Of a stretch of DNA of 64,000 nt, positions 43,814-53,219 are shown in pieces. A program made the translations under genes and the position numbers. The DNA lies in contig NZ_JAYGHR010000008.1 in assembly GCF_034932365.1 (NCBI RefSeq), positions 62,001 to 126,000 on the forward strand, read 5' to 3'. The notes beneath the pieces are model-generated. The model had not been told where the DNA came from, did no database searches, and was given only the letters and a program-made list of their open reading frames with translations. Numbering within the stretch: the first letter of the stretch is position 1; every line of letters starts with the position of its first letter. The stretch is from Capilliphycus robustus (GTDB taxonomy: Bacteria; Cyanobacteriota; Cyanobacteriia; Cyanobacteriales; Microcoleaceae).

Positions 43814-44632
43814 ATGGTACTTACTCCAGGTTTATTAGAGTCTCTTCCCGCTTGGTTCGCCACCAATAATCCTGATAATGATACACTAACCTCCGAACAG
43901 GCTTCCTCCTCTACAACAGTATTAGCTTTTCAGGATAATGATACCATTACTGGGTCACAAAATGGGGATGTCATTTATGGGGGTCAAGGCAATGATGAAT
44001 TATTTGGACAAGCAGGTGCAGATACTTTATTCGGAAATAAAGATACTGATTTATTAGATGGAAGTTTAGGCGATGATTTGTTATGGGGTGGAAGTGGATC
44101 GGATTTATTAGTCGGAGGAGAAGGAGTTGATACTTTAATTGGCGATCGCGAAGTTGATGTTTATAAAGGCGGTGAAGCTGGGGATGTTTTTGTGTTGCGA
44201 ACCGATCAAGCCGGACAAATTCAAGACATTAATTCTTTGCTGTCTTTAATTCCAGGAGTACCGGATGAAATAGAACTTCCTGATGCAATTATTACTGATT
44301 TTAATGCGGCTAATGATAAAATCGGACTAACAGAAGGGTTAACCCGACAAGAGATTACCTTTGAAACTTTTAACAGTCTGGAAACTTTTGGAGTAACCAC
44401 AAACTTCATTCTTCCTATCGTTTTATCTTCAGTACCCAATGCACTTGACTTTTTAGAGAAAGGAGGGATATCCCCCGAAGATCTCGATCCAGATGACGAT
44501 GGAGTTATCACGGGGACTGCTATTAGAATAACGGAAAATAATCAGTTATTGGGATATGTTTTGAATGTTGAACCGGAAGTTTTAGCCAATTTAGGAAGTG
44601 ATCGGTTTATGTCTGCGGATGGACTGTTTTAA
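43814..44632 (+). CDS. Hemolysin-type calcium-binding repeat protein
   Basis: The protein has 272 residues. Residues ~45-125 are RTX-like nonapeptide repeats: NDTITGSQNGDVIYGGQGND, ADTLFGNKDTDLLDGSLGDD, LLWGGSGSDLLVGGEGVDTL. They should bind calcium as a parallel beta-roll. The C-terminal half has an AxDxFV-like segment (GDVFVLRTDQAG) and DDDGVITG. No signal peptide, so type I secretion is possible. It overlaps the convergent cupin gene by 4 bp. Confidence 0.88.
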   Translation: MVLTPGLLESLPAWFATNNPDNDTLTSEQASSSTTVLAFQDNDTITGSQNGDVIYGGQGNDELFGQAGADTLFGNKDTDLLDGSLGDDLLWGGSGSDLLVGGEGVDTLIGDREVDVYKGGEAGDVFVLRTDQAGQIQDINSLLSLIPGVPDEIELPDAIITDFNAANDKIGLTEGLTRQEITFETFNSLETFGVTTNFILPIVLSSVPNALDFLEKGGISPEDLDPDDDGVITGTAIRITENNQLLGYVLNVEPEVLANLGSDRFMSADGLF

Positions 44633-45105
44633 ACAGAGGATAAATGAATCATTGAAGCCGCAGCAAAGCCATCAACCCGAGTCAATACTGTTAAATCTTC
44701 TTCGTCTAATTCGACAGGTATTCCCCGACGAATTAATTCTGCAAAATCTTCATTCGGAACCATAATACAGAGGGCGTATAACCGAGTCGAACCTGTATTT
44801 TCAATCATATGGGTTCCGGTTGGGGGAACTAAAATACTATCACCTGCTTGAATGTTGACTTGTTTTCCATCACAACTAGCGACTCCTTCCCCTTTGATAA
44901 TGAAAAACATCTCAACAGCGAGTTGATGTCGGTTGGGTGGGGTTTTTCCACCGATATCGAATATTTCCAAACAAACGGTTATTGAAGCGTTAGCGACATC
45001 GGGATCAAACACCAACGCCAAGCGGTTGGTATCGTGAGGACTAATACGGTAAGCTTGGTAATCTTTAGGAGATTTGACAATGGGGATCATACAGCGATCG
45101 CTCAT
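44629..45105 (-). CDS. Cupin-domain protein
   Basis: The 158-residue single-domain cupin shows NRHQLAVEMFFIIKGEGVAS, GDSILVPPTGTHMIENTGST and LYALCIMVPNEDF. The second His motif (GTHM) and the Glu of EMFFIIKG are present. The His-rich first motif is reduced (HQLAVEM), so metal binding is likely but not certain. Function unknown. It is convergent with the calcium-binding repeat gene, 4-bp overlap. Confidence 0.88.
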   Translation of the reverse strand: MSDRCMIPIVKSPKDYQAYRISPHDTNRLALVFDPDVANASITVCLEIFDIGGKTPPNRHQLAVEMFFIIKGEGVASCDGKQVNIQAGDSILVPPTGTHMIENTGSTRLYALCIMVPNEDFAELIRRGIPVELDEEDLTVLTRVDGFAAASMIHLSSV

Positions 45106-45681
45106 CTTTTGTTGTCCTCATCTGTGTCTGTTTCCATTGCTATTGTGACTGATTTTTGGAGAATGCGATCGCTATTTTCTCAAGTTTTGTAAACTTCAAT
45201 TTGAATTTTGTATCAATGCCAACCTACTTTCTATTAGCAGTTCATCGAAAATTGATTCTAGAATGGGGAAAAATTTAAGATTAATTTCGGATTTTGTAGA
45301 ATGAGAACTTCTGTAAATTTTAAGTTCATAAAACTTCAAAATGAACTCGAGTAATCTTTCCCCCTTCAAATGTACTAACATCCTGTATTGACAAATCCAT
45401 AAAAATATGATTTCAAACGTTTTTGAGATCTCAATTTCTGAAGTTCACCCTGTTATGTAAAGCCAGACTTGGATGATCACCAGTTTTTTTAAAGCTTTTG
45501 TAAAGTTACTGGATGGAACTCGTTTAAAAAGACGTTAAGAATATGTATTTTTTTTTTGATAAAAAAAACTTATACTGAGTTAAGTTTAACTAATCTTCCA
45601 TAATTTCCCTCTAATCAACTTAAGACAAGCAAGTGAAAAGTAACTTAGAAATACACAAACAACCACCCATACAATATTACC
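45106..45681. other. AT-rich spacer
   Basis: These ~575 bases lie between divergent genes. AT-rich, with poly-T and poly-A runs near 45550-45570. A 61-codon minus-strand frame at 45196-45381 shows no family and is probably not a gene. The right part should contain the promoter of the methyltransferase at 45682. Confidence 0.5.
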
Positions 45682-46383
45682 ATGAATTATCAAGATCCGG
45701 CTTTGGTCATCAATGATTTTCATCAAAGAAAAGTATTTGGCAATCTTGAATCAAATCTTGATTTTTTGGAGAAAGCAAATCTTCTGAAATCAACTGATAC
45801 TATTTTAGAAATTGGCAGTGGAAATGGCAATTTACTCAACCACTTCTATCGTCAAGAATATCTGATAACAGGAATAGAAATTAACCCCGTCAGAATTAAA
45901 GAAAGTCAAACGCTATATGGTGATTTACCATTATCGCAAGTAGATTCAGAAGCGTTACCCTTTCCCAATAACTCCTTCGATGTTGTGATGAGTTTTGATG
46001 TGTTTGAACATATCCCCAACTCTGATTTACATTTACAAGAAGTTCATCGCGTTTTAAAACCAGAAGGCTTGTATATTGTTCAAACCCCAAACAAACTAAC
46101 CAATAGTGTATTTGAAACGATTCGATGGCGAAGTTTCACCAAATGGCAAGTCGATCATTGTTCTTTACATACTTACTGGGGAATGATTAAAAGATTAAAG
46201 AAAAATGGATTTAATTCAATACAATTTTATGATGTTCCGACTGTCACCGATTTTTTCAAAGTCAAGGTCAAGACTTATCTAGGAGGGTTGGGATTAGCAG
46301 CTTTAAAAGTTTTTAATCCCGATCACTTACCTCTATCTTTAAGAACGAATTTTTACCTAACAGCAAAGCGTACAGGAGTCTAA
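45682..46383 (+). CDS. Class I SAM-dependent methyltransferase (Methyltransf_11 type)
   Basis: The 233-residue protein has motif I DTILEIGSGNGNLLNHFYRQ, acidic strand-2 end ITGIEINPVRI, motif II SFDVVMSFDVFEHIPNSD and LKPEGLYIVQTPNK. The DVFEH signature is typical of methyltransferases acting on lipids, sugars or small molecules. Substrate unknown. It is followed by a hairpin and the convergent RND gene. Confidence 0.9.
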   Translation: MNYQDPALVINDFHQRKVFGNLESNLDFLEKANLLKSTDTILEIGSGNGNLLNHFYRQEYLITGIEINPVRIKESQTLYGDLPLSQVDSEALPFPNNSFDVVMSFDVFEHIPNSDLHLQEVHRVLKPEGLYIVQTPNKLTNSVFETIRWRSFTKWQVDHCSLHTYWGMIKRLKKNGFNSIQFYDVPTVTDFFKVKVKTYLGGLGLAALKVFNPDHLPLSLRTNFYLTAKRTGV

Positions 46384-46423
46384 GTCTAATCGGAATAAAA
46401 CAGTTAAAACAGAACAAGAAAAA

Positions 46424-46467
46424 GAGTTTAGGTTTAGAGGATTTATCCTCATTTTGAACCTAAACTC
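46424..46467. terminator. Hairpin between convergent genes
   Basis: GAGTTTAGGTT and AACCTAAACTC form an 11-bp perfect stem. Nested inside it is GAGG-ATTTAT-CCTC. It lies between the stops of two convergent genes, so it is a plausible bidirectional terminator. Confidence 0.65.
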
Positions 46468-46490
46468 AATCTGCAAAATTGATTGATTAT

Positions 46491-49400
46491 TTAATTCTTG
46501 TTTTTAGAGATTTCTGAATCTTGCTCATTGATTGAATGAGATGAACCATTTTTACCATTCCCATTCTGATAATGACCATTGGTATGATGACCATTCCCAT
46601 TCCCATTCCAGTCTTGAAAATGTCCGTTGGTTTCTGGGACTGGATGTAAATCTTTTTCAGGCGATGATTTCCCAAAAAATTTGAGTTGTAACGTTTGAGC
46701 GATCGCATAAAAAACCGGAATAATATACAAACTCAAAATTGTTGAAATCAGCATTCCGCCTAACACACACAACCCAATAGAAACCCGACTCGCTGCACCC
46801 GCACCTGTTGCTAAAGCGAGGGGAAGTACACCAAAAATTGTTGAAAAAGCCGTCATTAAAATCGCTCTAAATCGTACCGTTCCCGCCTCAATTGCTGCTT
46901 CAGTAATCGATAATCCTTGTTCTCGGAGTTGGTTGGCAAACTCCACAATCAAAATAGAGTTTTTGGTCGCTAAACCAATCAACATAATTAACCCAATGCG
47001 GCTGTAAATATCCAACTCCAACCCCGCGATCCATAACGCAGCAAAAGCACCCAAAAGCGATAACGGAACCGCCAACAACACAATTAACGGATCAACATAA
47101 CTTTCAAATTGTGCGGCTAAAGTCAGGAAAATAAACGCCATCGCCAAACCAAAAATCAGCAATGTTGCATCACCCGCTTCTCTAAACTCTCGGGACTCAC
47201 CGGATAAGTCGGTTCGCATTCCGTCCGGTAATGTTTCCCTCGCTAATTCTTCCAAAGCAGTGATCGCATCCCCTAAACTCACACCCGCCGCCGGACTTCC
47301 TTCTATTTCTGCGGAACGAAAGCGGTTAAAGTGATTAATTTCGGGAGGCGTTGTAGACGTTTTAACCGTAACTAAACTACTCAAAGGAATCATTTGTCCC
47401 TGTTGAGTTCTCACATATAATTCCCGAATATCATCGGGAGTCGAACGATATTCTTTTTCACCCCGAACCACGACTTCATAGCGCTGATTTCCCTCATTAT
47501 AATTGGTGATATTTTCGCCGCCTAACATAATCTGTAGAGTCCGAGAAATATCCTGAACTGATACGCCTAAATTTCCGGCTAAGGCGCGATCCACTTCTAA
47601 AACTAACTCCGGTTTACTAATCTGTAAATTGCTGTCAACATTCACCACTTGGGGTAATTCTTGGGCTTGTTTTGCAAATTCATCAGACACTCTAGCCAGT
47701 TCTTGTAAATCGGTTCCTTGAATCACAAATTTAATCGGTTGACCGCTACCTGTTCCGGGTAACGAACTGGGATTAATAGCAAACGCTAAAGCCTCTGTAA
47801 TCTTAGATAATTTGCCAATTAATTGTTTAACAATTTCTTGTTGAGACTGACCGGGTTCTGTTCGTTCTGACCAGGGAATTAAACGAGTAAAAGCAGCACC
47901 TCGGTTTGCTTGAGATGCACCTCGACCAAACCCTGACAAGGTAAAATAAGATTGCATTTCAGGAACATCAGCCAGGATGTCTTCCACTTGTAAAATCACA
48001 TTATTTGTATATTCTACGCTCGCACCTTCCGGTGAACTAACCCGAACAAAAACTCGTCCTCGATCTTCAGTCGGTAAAAAACCTTGAGGGATTTGTAAAA
48101 ACAGCCATGCAGTCACCGCTAAAGAAATTAGAAAAACGAGTAATACAATCGGTTTGAGTTGCATGACTAACTTTAAAGAACTGCCATAAGCCGCTTGAAT
48201 GAGATTGAGTATCCATTCAATCAGATCCAGAGGAAAAGACAAAATTTTCATTAAAGCATTGCGCTTTTTTTCAGTATTACTCGGCTTAAGAATGAGCGCC
48301 GAAACCGCAGGGGCAAGCGTTAACGCCACGAAAGTCGAGACCACGACAGAACCTGCTAAGGTAATCGCAAATTCATTAAATAATCTTCCTGTTGTTCCCC
48401 CAGAAAATCCCACCGGAACAAACACTGCTACTAACACAACCGTTGTCGCAATCACCGCAAAAACGACTTCTCCCACCGCCTCTAAAGCAGCGGTCAGGGG
48501 TTTCATGCCTTTTTCATCAATATAGCGAACGATATTTTCGAGAACAACAATCGTGTCATCAACCACTAAACCTGTAGCCAAAGTGAGGGCAAATAGGGTT
48601 AAGGTATTAATCGAAAATCCGAGCGCAAACATCACCCCCAACACCCCAATTAAAGACACCGGAATGGTAATCGTCGGAATCAAAGTCGCTCGCCAGTTTC
48701 GCAAGAAAACAAAGATCACAAGGATAACTAAAGCAATCGCTATAAACAAACTCTGCCAAACTTCTGCAATGGCAATTTCTACAAATTCAGAATAGTCAAC
48801 CACAATGGTATAACTCATTCCTTCGGGGAAGTTTTTGGCAAGTTCTGCCATTTTTGCTTTGATTCCACTTGCCACTTCGAGAAGGTTTGAACCTGAAAGT
48901 CTACTAATCCCCACAGACACCGCAGGTAAACCTCGAAAACGGGCAATTGTCCGATCATCTTGAGGGCCGATTTCTGCTCGTCCAATCTCTCTTAAACGGA
49001 TTTGGGAGCCATCAGCATTGCTTCTAATAATTAGATCTTCATATTCTTCAGGTCGTTGTAAACGTCCGAGTGTTCTGACTGGATATTCAGTCATTTCTCC
49101 TTCAATTCGACCACTCGGAATCTCTACGTTTTGTCGTCTTAAAGCTTGTTCAACATCTAACGCCGTAACATTTCGAGCCGCCATTCTTTGCGAATCTAGC
49201 CACAATCGCATCGCATAACGACGTTCTCCCCCTATCGTAACGCTCCCAACTCCATCAACGGTTTCGAGTGCATTTTTGATAAACAAATCTACATAGTTAC
49301 TCAGTTCTAAAGTTGTGAAGTTTTCTCCCGAAATCGCAATCCGCATAATCGCTTCATCGTCGCTACTTTCTTTGGTAACAACCGGGGGATCAATATCGTC

Positions 49401-49757
49401 TGGAAGTCTGCGAATGGCTTGGGAAACTCGGTTTCTCACGTCTTGCGCGGCGACTTCTAAATCTTGTTCTAAATTAAACTGAACTTGGATGGTACTCACC
49501 CCTTCCCGAGTAGATGAAGTTAAAGTATTAATACCCTGAGCGCCATTGACTGCGGCTTCGATAATTTCTGTTACTTCTGTTTCTACAACTTCTGGGTTTG
49601 CACCGGGATATGTTGTCCGAATCGTGACTAGCGGTGGGTCAATACTGGGAAATTCTTGCACCGGAAGCCGACTATAACTGATGAATCCAATCAATATAAT
49701 CATCAGGGAACAAACAGACGCAAAGACTGGTCTTTTGATAAAGAAGTGGGTGAACAT
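46491..49757 (-). CDS. RND family efflux transporter permease (HAE1 type)
   Basis: The 1088-residue inner-membrane proton-driven drug/metabolite pump has 12 helices. The N-terminus is FFIKRPVFASVCSLMIILIG, followed by the porter loop segment PGANPEVVETEVTEIIEAAV. The proton-relay aspartates are in TLATGLVVDDTIVVLENIVR, and the second half has ILIVEFANQLREQGLSITEA and VLPLALATGAGAASRVSIG. The adaptor gene lies upstream on the same strand; no TolC-like outer-membrane gene is in the window. The C-terminus carries an unusual ~60-residue Asn/Gly/His-rich tail (NGHFQDWNGNGNGHHTNGHY) absent from ordinary AcrB proteins. Confidence 0.96.
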   Translation of the reverse strand: MFTHFFIKRPVFASVCSLMIILIGFISYSRLPVQEFPSIDPPLVTIRTTYPGANPEVVETEVTEIIEAAVNGAQGINTLTSSTREGVSTIQVQFNLEQDLEVAAQDVRNRVSQAIRRLPDDIDPPVVTKESSDDEAIMRIAISGENFTTLELSNYVDLFIKNALETVDGVGSVTIGGERRYAMRLWLDSQRMAARNVTALDVEQALRRQNVEIPSGRIEGEMTEYPVRTLGRLQRPEEYEDLIIRSNADGSQIRLREIGRAEIGPQDDRTIARFRGLPAVSVGISRLSGSNLLEVASGIKAKMAELAKNFPEGMSYTIVVDYSEFVEIAIAEVWQSLFIAIALVILVIFVFLRNWRATLIPTITIPVSLIGVLGVMFALGFSINTLTLFALTLATGLVVDDTIVVLENIVRYIDEKGMKPLTAALEAVGEVVFAVIATTVVLVAVFVPVGFSGGTTGRLFNEFAITLAGSVVVSTFVALTLAPAVSALILKPSNTEKKRNALMKILSFPLDLIEWILNLIQAAYGSSLKLVMQLKPIVLLVFLISLAVTAWLFLQIPQGFLPTEDRGRVFVRVSSPEGASVEYTNNVILQVEDILADVPEMQSYFTLSGFGRGASQANRGAAFTRLIPWSERTEPGQSQQEIVKQLIGKLSKITEALAFAINPSSLPGTGSGQPIKFVIQGTDLQELARVSDEFAKQAQELPQVVNVDSNLQISKPELVLEVDRALAGNLGVSVQDISRTLQIMLGGENITNYNEGNQRYEVVVRGEKEYRSTPDDIRELYVRTQQGQMIPLSSLVTVKTSTTPPEINHFNRFRSAEIEGSPAAGVSLGDAITALEELARETLPDGMRTDLSGESREFREAGDATLLIFGLAMAFIFLTLAAQFESYVDPLIVLLAVPLSLLGAFAALWIAGLELDIYSRIGLIMLIGLATKNSILIVEFANQLREQGLSITEAAIEAGTVRFRAILMTAFSTIFGVLPLALATGAGAASRVSIGLCVLGGMLISTILSLYIIPVFYAIAQTLQLKFFGKSSPEKDLHPVPETNGHFQDWNGNGNGHHTNGHYQNGNGKNGSSHSINEQDSEISKNKN

Positions 49758-49889
49758 AATGAGTGAGATCCATTAAAAAAATGAGCGTTAATCTTTTTTT
49801 GAAAAAGACGTTTAAAGGGGATAATTTTGAGTATTCATCCCGAATGATTATGAGATTTTACTCACTAAATTCAATAGCATTTTTTTGCT

Positions 49890-51620
49890 TCAATTGCTCG
49901 GTTTGCTCACTTGAATCGCTGCACCATCTGATAATCTTTGAGTCCCGGAAACAATTAATCTTTGTCCGGGTTTTAATCCTGAAACGACTTCCGCATTATC
50001 ACCTTGAACTAAACCCAGTTCGACTTGTATTTGTTTTGCAGTTAATGTATCTTCATCATCGCCTTCCGCAACAAAAACAAACCGTTGATCGCCTCGGAAC
50101 GTAATCACATTAACAGGTACCATCACTGTACCCGAACGTTCATTCCAAATCACCGTCGAACGCACAAATTGATTATCTCGGAACAGTCCTTGCTGATTAT
50201 TAAAGGTTGCTTTTGCCAGAATGCTTTGAGAGTTTTGATCAACAGTGGGCGAGATAAAGCTAACTTCTCCAGTCCCCATCAATTTCCCTTGGGGATCGCT
50301 AATTTGTACAGGTAATCCTATTTTTAAATCGGCTTTTCGTTCAATTGGAATCGGTAAACGTAAATCTAAACGTTGATTTTCGGTTAAGGTTGTAATCGCA
50401 TCACCTTGACTAATAAAATCACCAACTTTACCGGAAACATCACCAATAATTCCAGTAAACGGAGCGACAACGGAGGTTTCTTGCAGTTGCACTTCTAAAG
50501 CACTTACTTGCGCGATCGCTTGTGCGACTTCAGCTTCGGCTTGATCAATTTCTTCGGGACGAGTTCCATTTAATAATTCATTCAGTTCACTTTGGGCTTC
50601 GGCGACTTCCGCTTCAACTTGAGCAATTTCTTCGGGACGCGCTCCATTTTCCAATTGTCGCAACGCTTGACGTTCCATGTCAACAGTAGATTGGAGTTGC
50701 TCAATTTGAGTTCTTTGACTTTGTTGGAGTTGTTGTAAACGTCTTTGAGATTCTTCTACAATCGCACTCAATCGCCGTTCATTTTGTCGATATTCTTCGA
50801 GTTCATCTTGAGAAACCGCACCCTGTTCTCGCAACTGATTATAACGATTCGTTCGTTCCCTTGCCAGTTCTAAATCAGCTTGATTGGCTTCAATTCTTGA
50901 TCGAGCTTGAGCAATTTCATCATCAAGACTTCCCGAACGAGCATCAGTTAAACGGGCTTCAGCTTGGTTTAATCTGGCTTGAGCTTGAGCAATTTCTTCG
51001 GCTCGAGTTCCCGCTTCTAATTCAGCTAAACGAGCTTGAGTTTGATTTAACCTCGCTTCGGCGGCGGCAATTTCTTCGGGACGACTTCCCGCTTTCAGTT
51101 GCGCCAGTCTGGCTTGAGCGCGGCTGACATTGGCTTGGGCGCTTCGCAATTGGGCTTCGACATTTTCACTTTTGAGACGGGCGATCGCTTCTCCCTGTCT
51201 GACGGTATCCCCAGACTCCACAAAAATCTGCGTAATTCGCCCTTCCGTTTCCGAGCGAATATCTACCGAACGTTTGGCTTCTAAAGTGCCAACAAACTCA
51301 GATTTTTCTTCTAAGGTGGTGGCTTCGACGGTTGCGAGTTTCACGGAAACTTTTCGGGGGGCTGAGGCGTTTTCCGTCGGGGCTTGGGGTTTGTTCGCTT
51401 GCTGATTTTCCCACCACTTCCCCCCAACAAAACCTGCTCCGAGAGCCATCAAGATGACAATTCCCACTTGTAACCATCCGATACCCCGTTCAACGGGTTG
51501 AGGTTGGGGCGGTGCCGGGGAGACTTGAAGTTCTGAGGCTGCGTCCACCATTGGGTTCAACGCAGCAGGGGATTGACGTTCTTCTTGTTCCGTAGATTTG
51601 GACAATGGAGCGTTTGACAT
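49890..51620 (-). CDS. RND pump periplasmic adaptor (HlyD/MFP family) with long coiled coil
   Basis: The protein has 576 residues from the ATG; a TTG four codons upstream is less likely. It bridges the RND pump and an outer-membrane channel. A membrane anchor GIGWLQVGIVILMALGAGFV is near residue 50, followed by a lipoyl half-motif (VDIRSETEGRITQIFVESGD). A coiled-coil hairpin of unusual length is built from repeats of the type L-x-x-G(S/T)RPEEIA-x-AEA, seen at least four times, with TSVVAPFTGIIGDVSGKVGD closing the lipoyl domain. Beta-barrel and membrane-proximal domains follow. It lies 132 bp upstream of the pump gene. Confidence 0.93.
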   Translation of the reverse strand: MSNAPLSKSTEQEERQSPAALNPMVDAASELQVSPAPPQPQPVERGIGWLQVGIVILMALGAGFVGGKWWENQQANKPQAPTENASAPRKVSVKLATVEATTLEEKSEFVGTLEAKRSVDIRSETEGRITQIFVESGDTVRQGEAIARLKSENVEAQLRSAQANVSRAQARLAQLKAGSRPEEIAAAEARLNQTQARLAELEAGTRAEEIAQAQARLNQAEARLTDARSGSLDDEIAQARSRIEANQADLELARERTNRYNQLREQGAVSQDELEEYRQNERRLSAIVEESQRRLQQLQQSQRTQIEQLQSTVDMERQALRQLENGARPEEIAQVEAEVAEAQSELNELLNGTRPEEIDQAEAEVAQAIAQVSALEVQLQETSVVAPFTGIIGDVSGKVGDFISQGDAITTLTENQRLDLRLPIPIERKADLKIGLPVQISDPQGKLMGTGEVSFISPTVDQNSQSILAKATFNNQQGLFRDNQFVRSTVIWNERSGTVMVPVNVITFRGDQRFVFVAEGDDEDTLTAKQIQVELGLVQGDNAEVVSGLKPGQRLIVSGTQRLSDGAAIQVSKPSN

Positions 51621-51739
51621 AGTTTTACCCAATCGGTCTTCCTGTGTTTAGACGAGTTCTGTCTTCACAAAGTTTAATAATATTTAAACAAATTACTCAT
51701 CTTCCCAAAGCTTGAGATGAGAATGTCCTGATGTGCAGC

Positions 51740-51832
51740 TGCTATCGAAAACTGATATAACACGGTTTAAACCGTATTAATGTTTCGTTCCTGCATCACC
51801 CCGGACTGTCGGCAGTACCCGGTCAGACAGGC
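51740..51832 (-). ncRNA. Candidate omega-RNA/right-end structure of the tnpB element
   Basis: Directly after the tnpB stop the minus strand reads CCGGGTACTGCCGACAGTCC, in which ACTG-CCGA-CAGT is a hairpin within an outer CCGG/CCGG pair, followed by the palindrome ACGGTTTAAACCGT (51761-51776 region). TnpB guide RNAs normally derive from this 3' flank, ending at the element boundary. Position and folding fit, but the exact RNA ends cannot be set by reading. Confidence 0.4.
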
Positions 51833-52912
51833 TTAAACCGAATAGCCTTCGGCAAAACGTTCTAAATTTAGGCTGGCATTCAAATCACGGTCAATGCTTA
51901 CACCGCAAGCCTGACAGTTGAAAACTCGTTCTTTCAGTGCTATTTCTTGAACGTGACCGCAGTTTGAACAGGTTTTAGTTGACGGGTAGAATCTATCAGC
52001 AAAGACTACAACTGAGCCGTACCACTCGGACTTATACTCAACTTGGCGGCGAATTTCATAAAAAGCAGAATCGGCAATAGCACCCGCTAACTTGTGATTC
52101 TTTAACATCCCAGAAACATTCAAGTCTTCTAACCCGATGACTGCGTGGTTTTTGCATAGCCATGAGGTGAATTTGTGAATTCCATCTTTTCGGATGTTTG
52201 TGACTCGCTGATAAGCTTTCGCTAATTTGAGTTTGGCTTTATTCCTGTTATTGGAACCCTTCTGTTTTCTAGAAAGTTCGCTCTGAAGTTTGGCCAGATT
52301 TTTCTGTGCTTTTTTGTAGGCTCTGGGATTGGCAAAAACAGTACCATCTGAACAGGTCGCCAATGCCTTAACTCCAACATCAACACCCAGATAAACTCTT
52401 GATTTAACAGTCTGTTCTGGTTCAAATTCGTAAGCGACAGACAAGTACCAAGAATCAGCGACTCGACTAATTGTGACTCGTTTAGTCTGAATTTCCGGGA
52501 GGGGTTCATAAGTGAATACCCATCCAATAAAAGGAAGCTTCAATCTCCTCCCTGAAAACCTCATGACTTGGCCACAATTATCGAGAGTAAAGCTATCATT
52601 TCTGCCTTTTTTCTTGAACTTAGGATGTTTGGCAATGCCTTGAAAAAATCGGCTAAATGCTTCTCCCAAGTGCATGAAGGCAAATTGATAAACTCTAGAA
52701 CTTAGCGTTGACTGCCAGGGATATTGAGGTTTGACGTGATTGGTGTAGAACTTTTTTAGCTTATTCGTTGAAGGTTTTAACCCTTGTTTGTAAGCTTCAT
52801 TCCACATCGCTAGCGCCCAGTTCCAAACCCACCTAGAATATCCGGCGTGGGTCGCCATTAAAGTCTTCTGTTTGTTGTTCAGTTTTAACTTGGTATGATA
52901 GGCTCGTTGCAT
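51833..52912 (-). CDS. tnpB: TnpB RNA-guided nuclease (IS200/IS605 or IS1341-like)
   Basis: The 359-residue protein has all RuvC residues: Asp in YLGVDVGVKALA, Glu in VIGLEDLNVSGM and the final Asp in SIDRDLNASLNLE. A zinc ribbon CSNCGH...CQACG separates the last two. The N-terminal helix-turn-helix-like region (MQRAYHTKLKLNNKQK) is intact, so the protein is complete and probably active. No TnpA transposase is adjacent, so it is a stand-alone tnpB or needs a transposase in trans. AACACGGT at 51759 and its inverse ACCGTGTT at 52941 flank the gene and may be element ends. Confidence 0.95.
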   Translation of the reverse strand: MQRAYHTKLKLNNKQKTLMATHAGYSRWVWNWALAMWNEAYKQGLKPSTNKLKKFYTNHVKPQYPWQSTLSSRVYQFAFMHLGEAFSRFFQGIAKHPKFKKKGRNDSFTLDNCGQVMRFSGRRLKLPFIGWVFTYEPLPEIQTKRVTISRVADSWYLSVAYEFEPEQTVKSRVYLGVDVGVKALATCSDGTVFANPRAYKKAQKNLAKLQSELSRKQKGSNNRNKAKLKLAKAYQRVTNIRKDGIHKFTSWLCKNHAVIGLEDLNVSGMLKNHKLAGAIADSAFYEIRRQVEYKSEWYGSVVVFADRFYPSTKTCSNCGHVQEIALKERVFNCQACGVSIDRDLNASLNLERFAEGYSV

Positions 52913-53219
52913 AGATCTATTATCTGATCTTACAGATAGTACCGTGTTGTACCATAAATCGTCTACTAAGTTACTGCTCTAACATCCCAGGGGTCAGTCT
53001 GAGAGTCGGCGGTTTCTTCTCGAAGAATTGACGCGATCGGTAACTTCGCCCAAACTGTTCGAGTCTGCCTCACTCCAATCTCTCTGACACCAAGTTTATT
53101 CTATATTAATATGATACGCTATTAAACGCTCAAAACTTTCACCTATTTTTTCAGTCAACCCCTAACCGTCTTTTCACTCCTTAAAACCTGAACTCTCTCT
53201 AATTCTAACATTTTAAATT
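52913..53219. other. Spacer between tnpB and glycosyltransferase
   Basis: Contains the possible left element end ACCGTGTT at 52941-52948. No gene was found in the rest. It presumably holds the promoters of the two divergent genes. Confidence 0.45.

Noticed and set aside
45196..45381. 61-codon minus-strand frame in the AT-rich spacer
   Set aside because: No ribosome binding site, no family and AT-rich composition make it likely chance.
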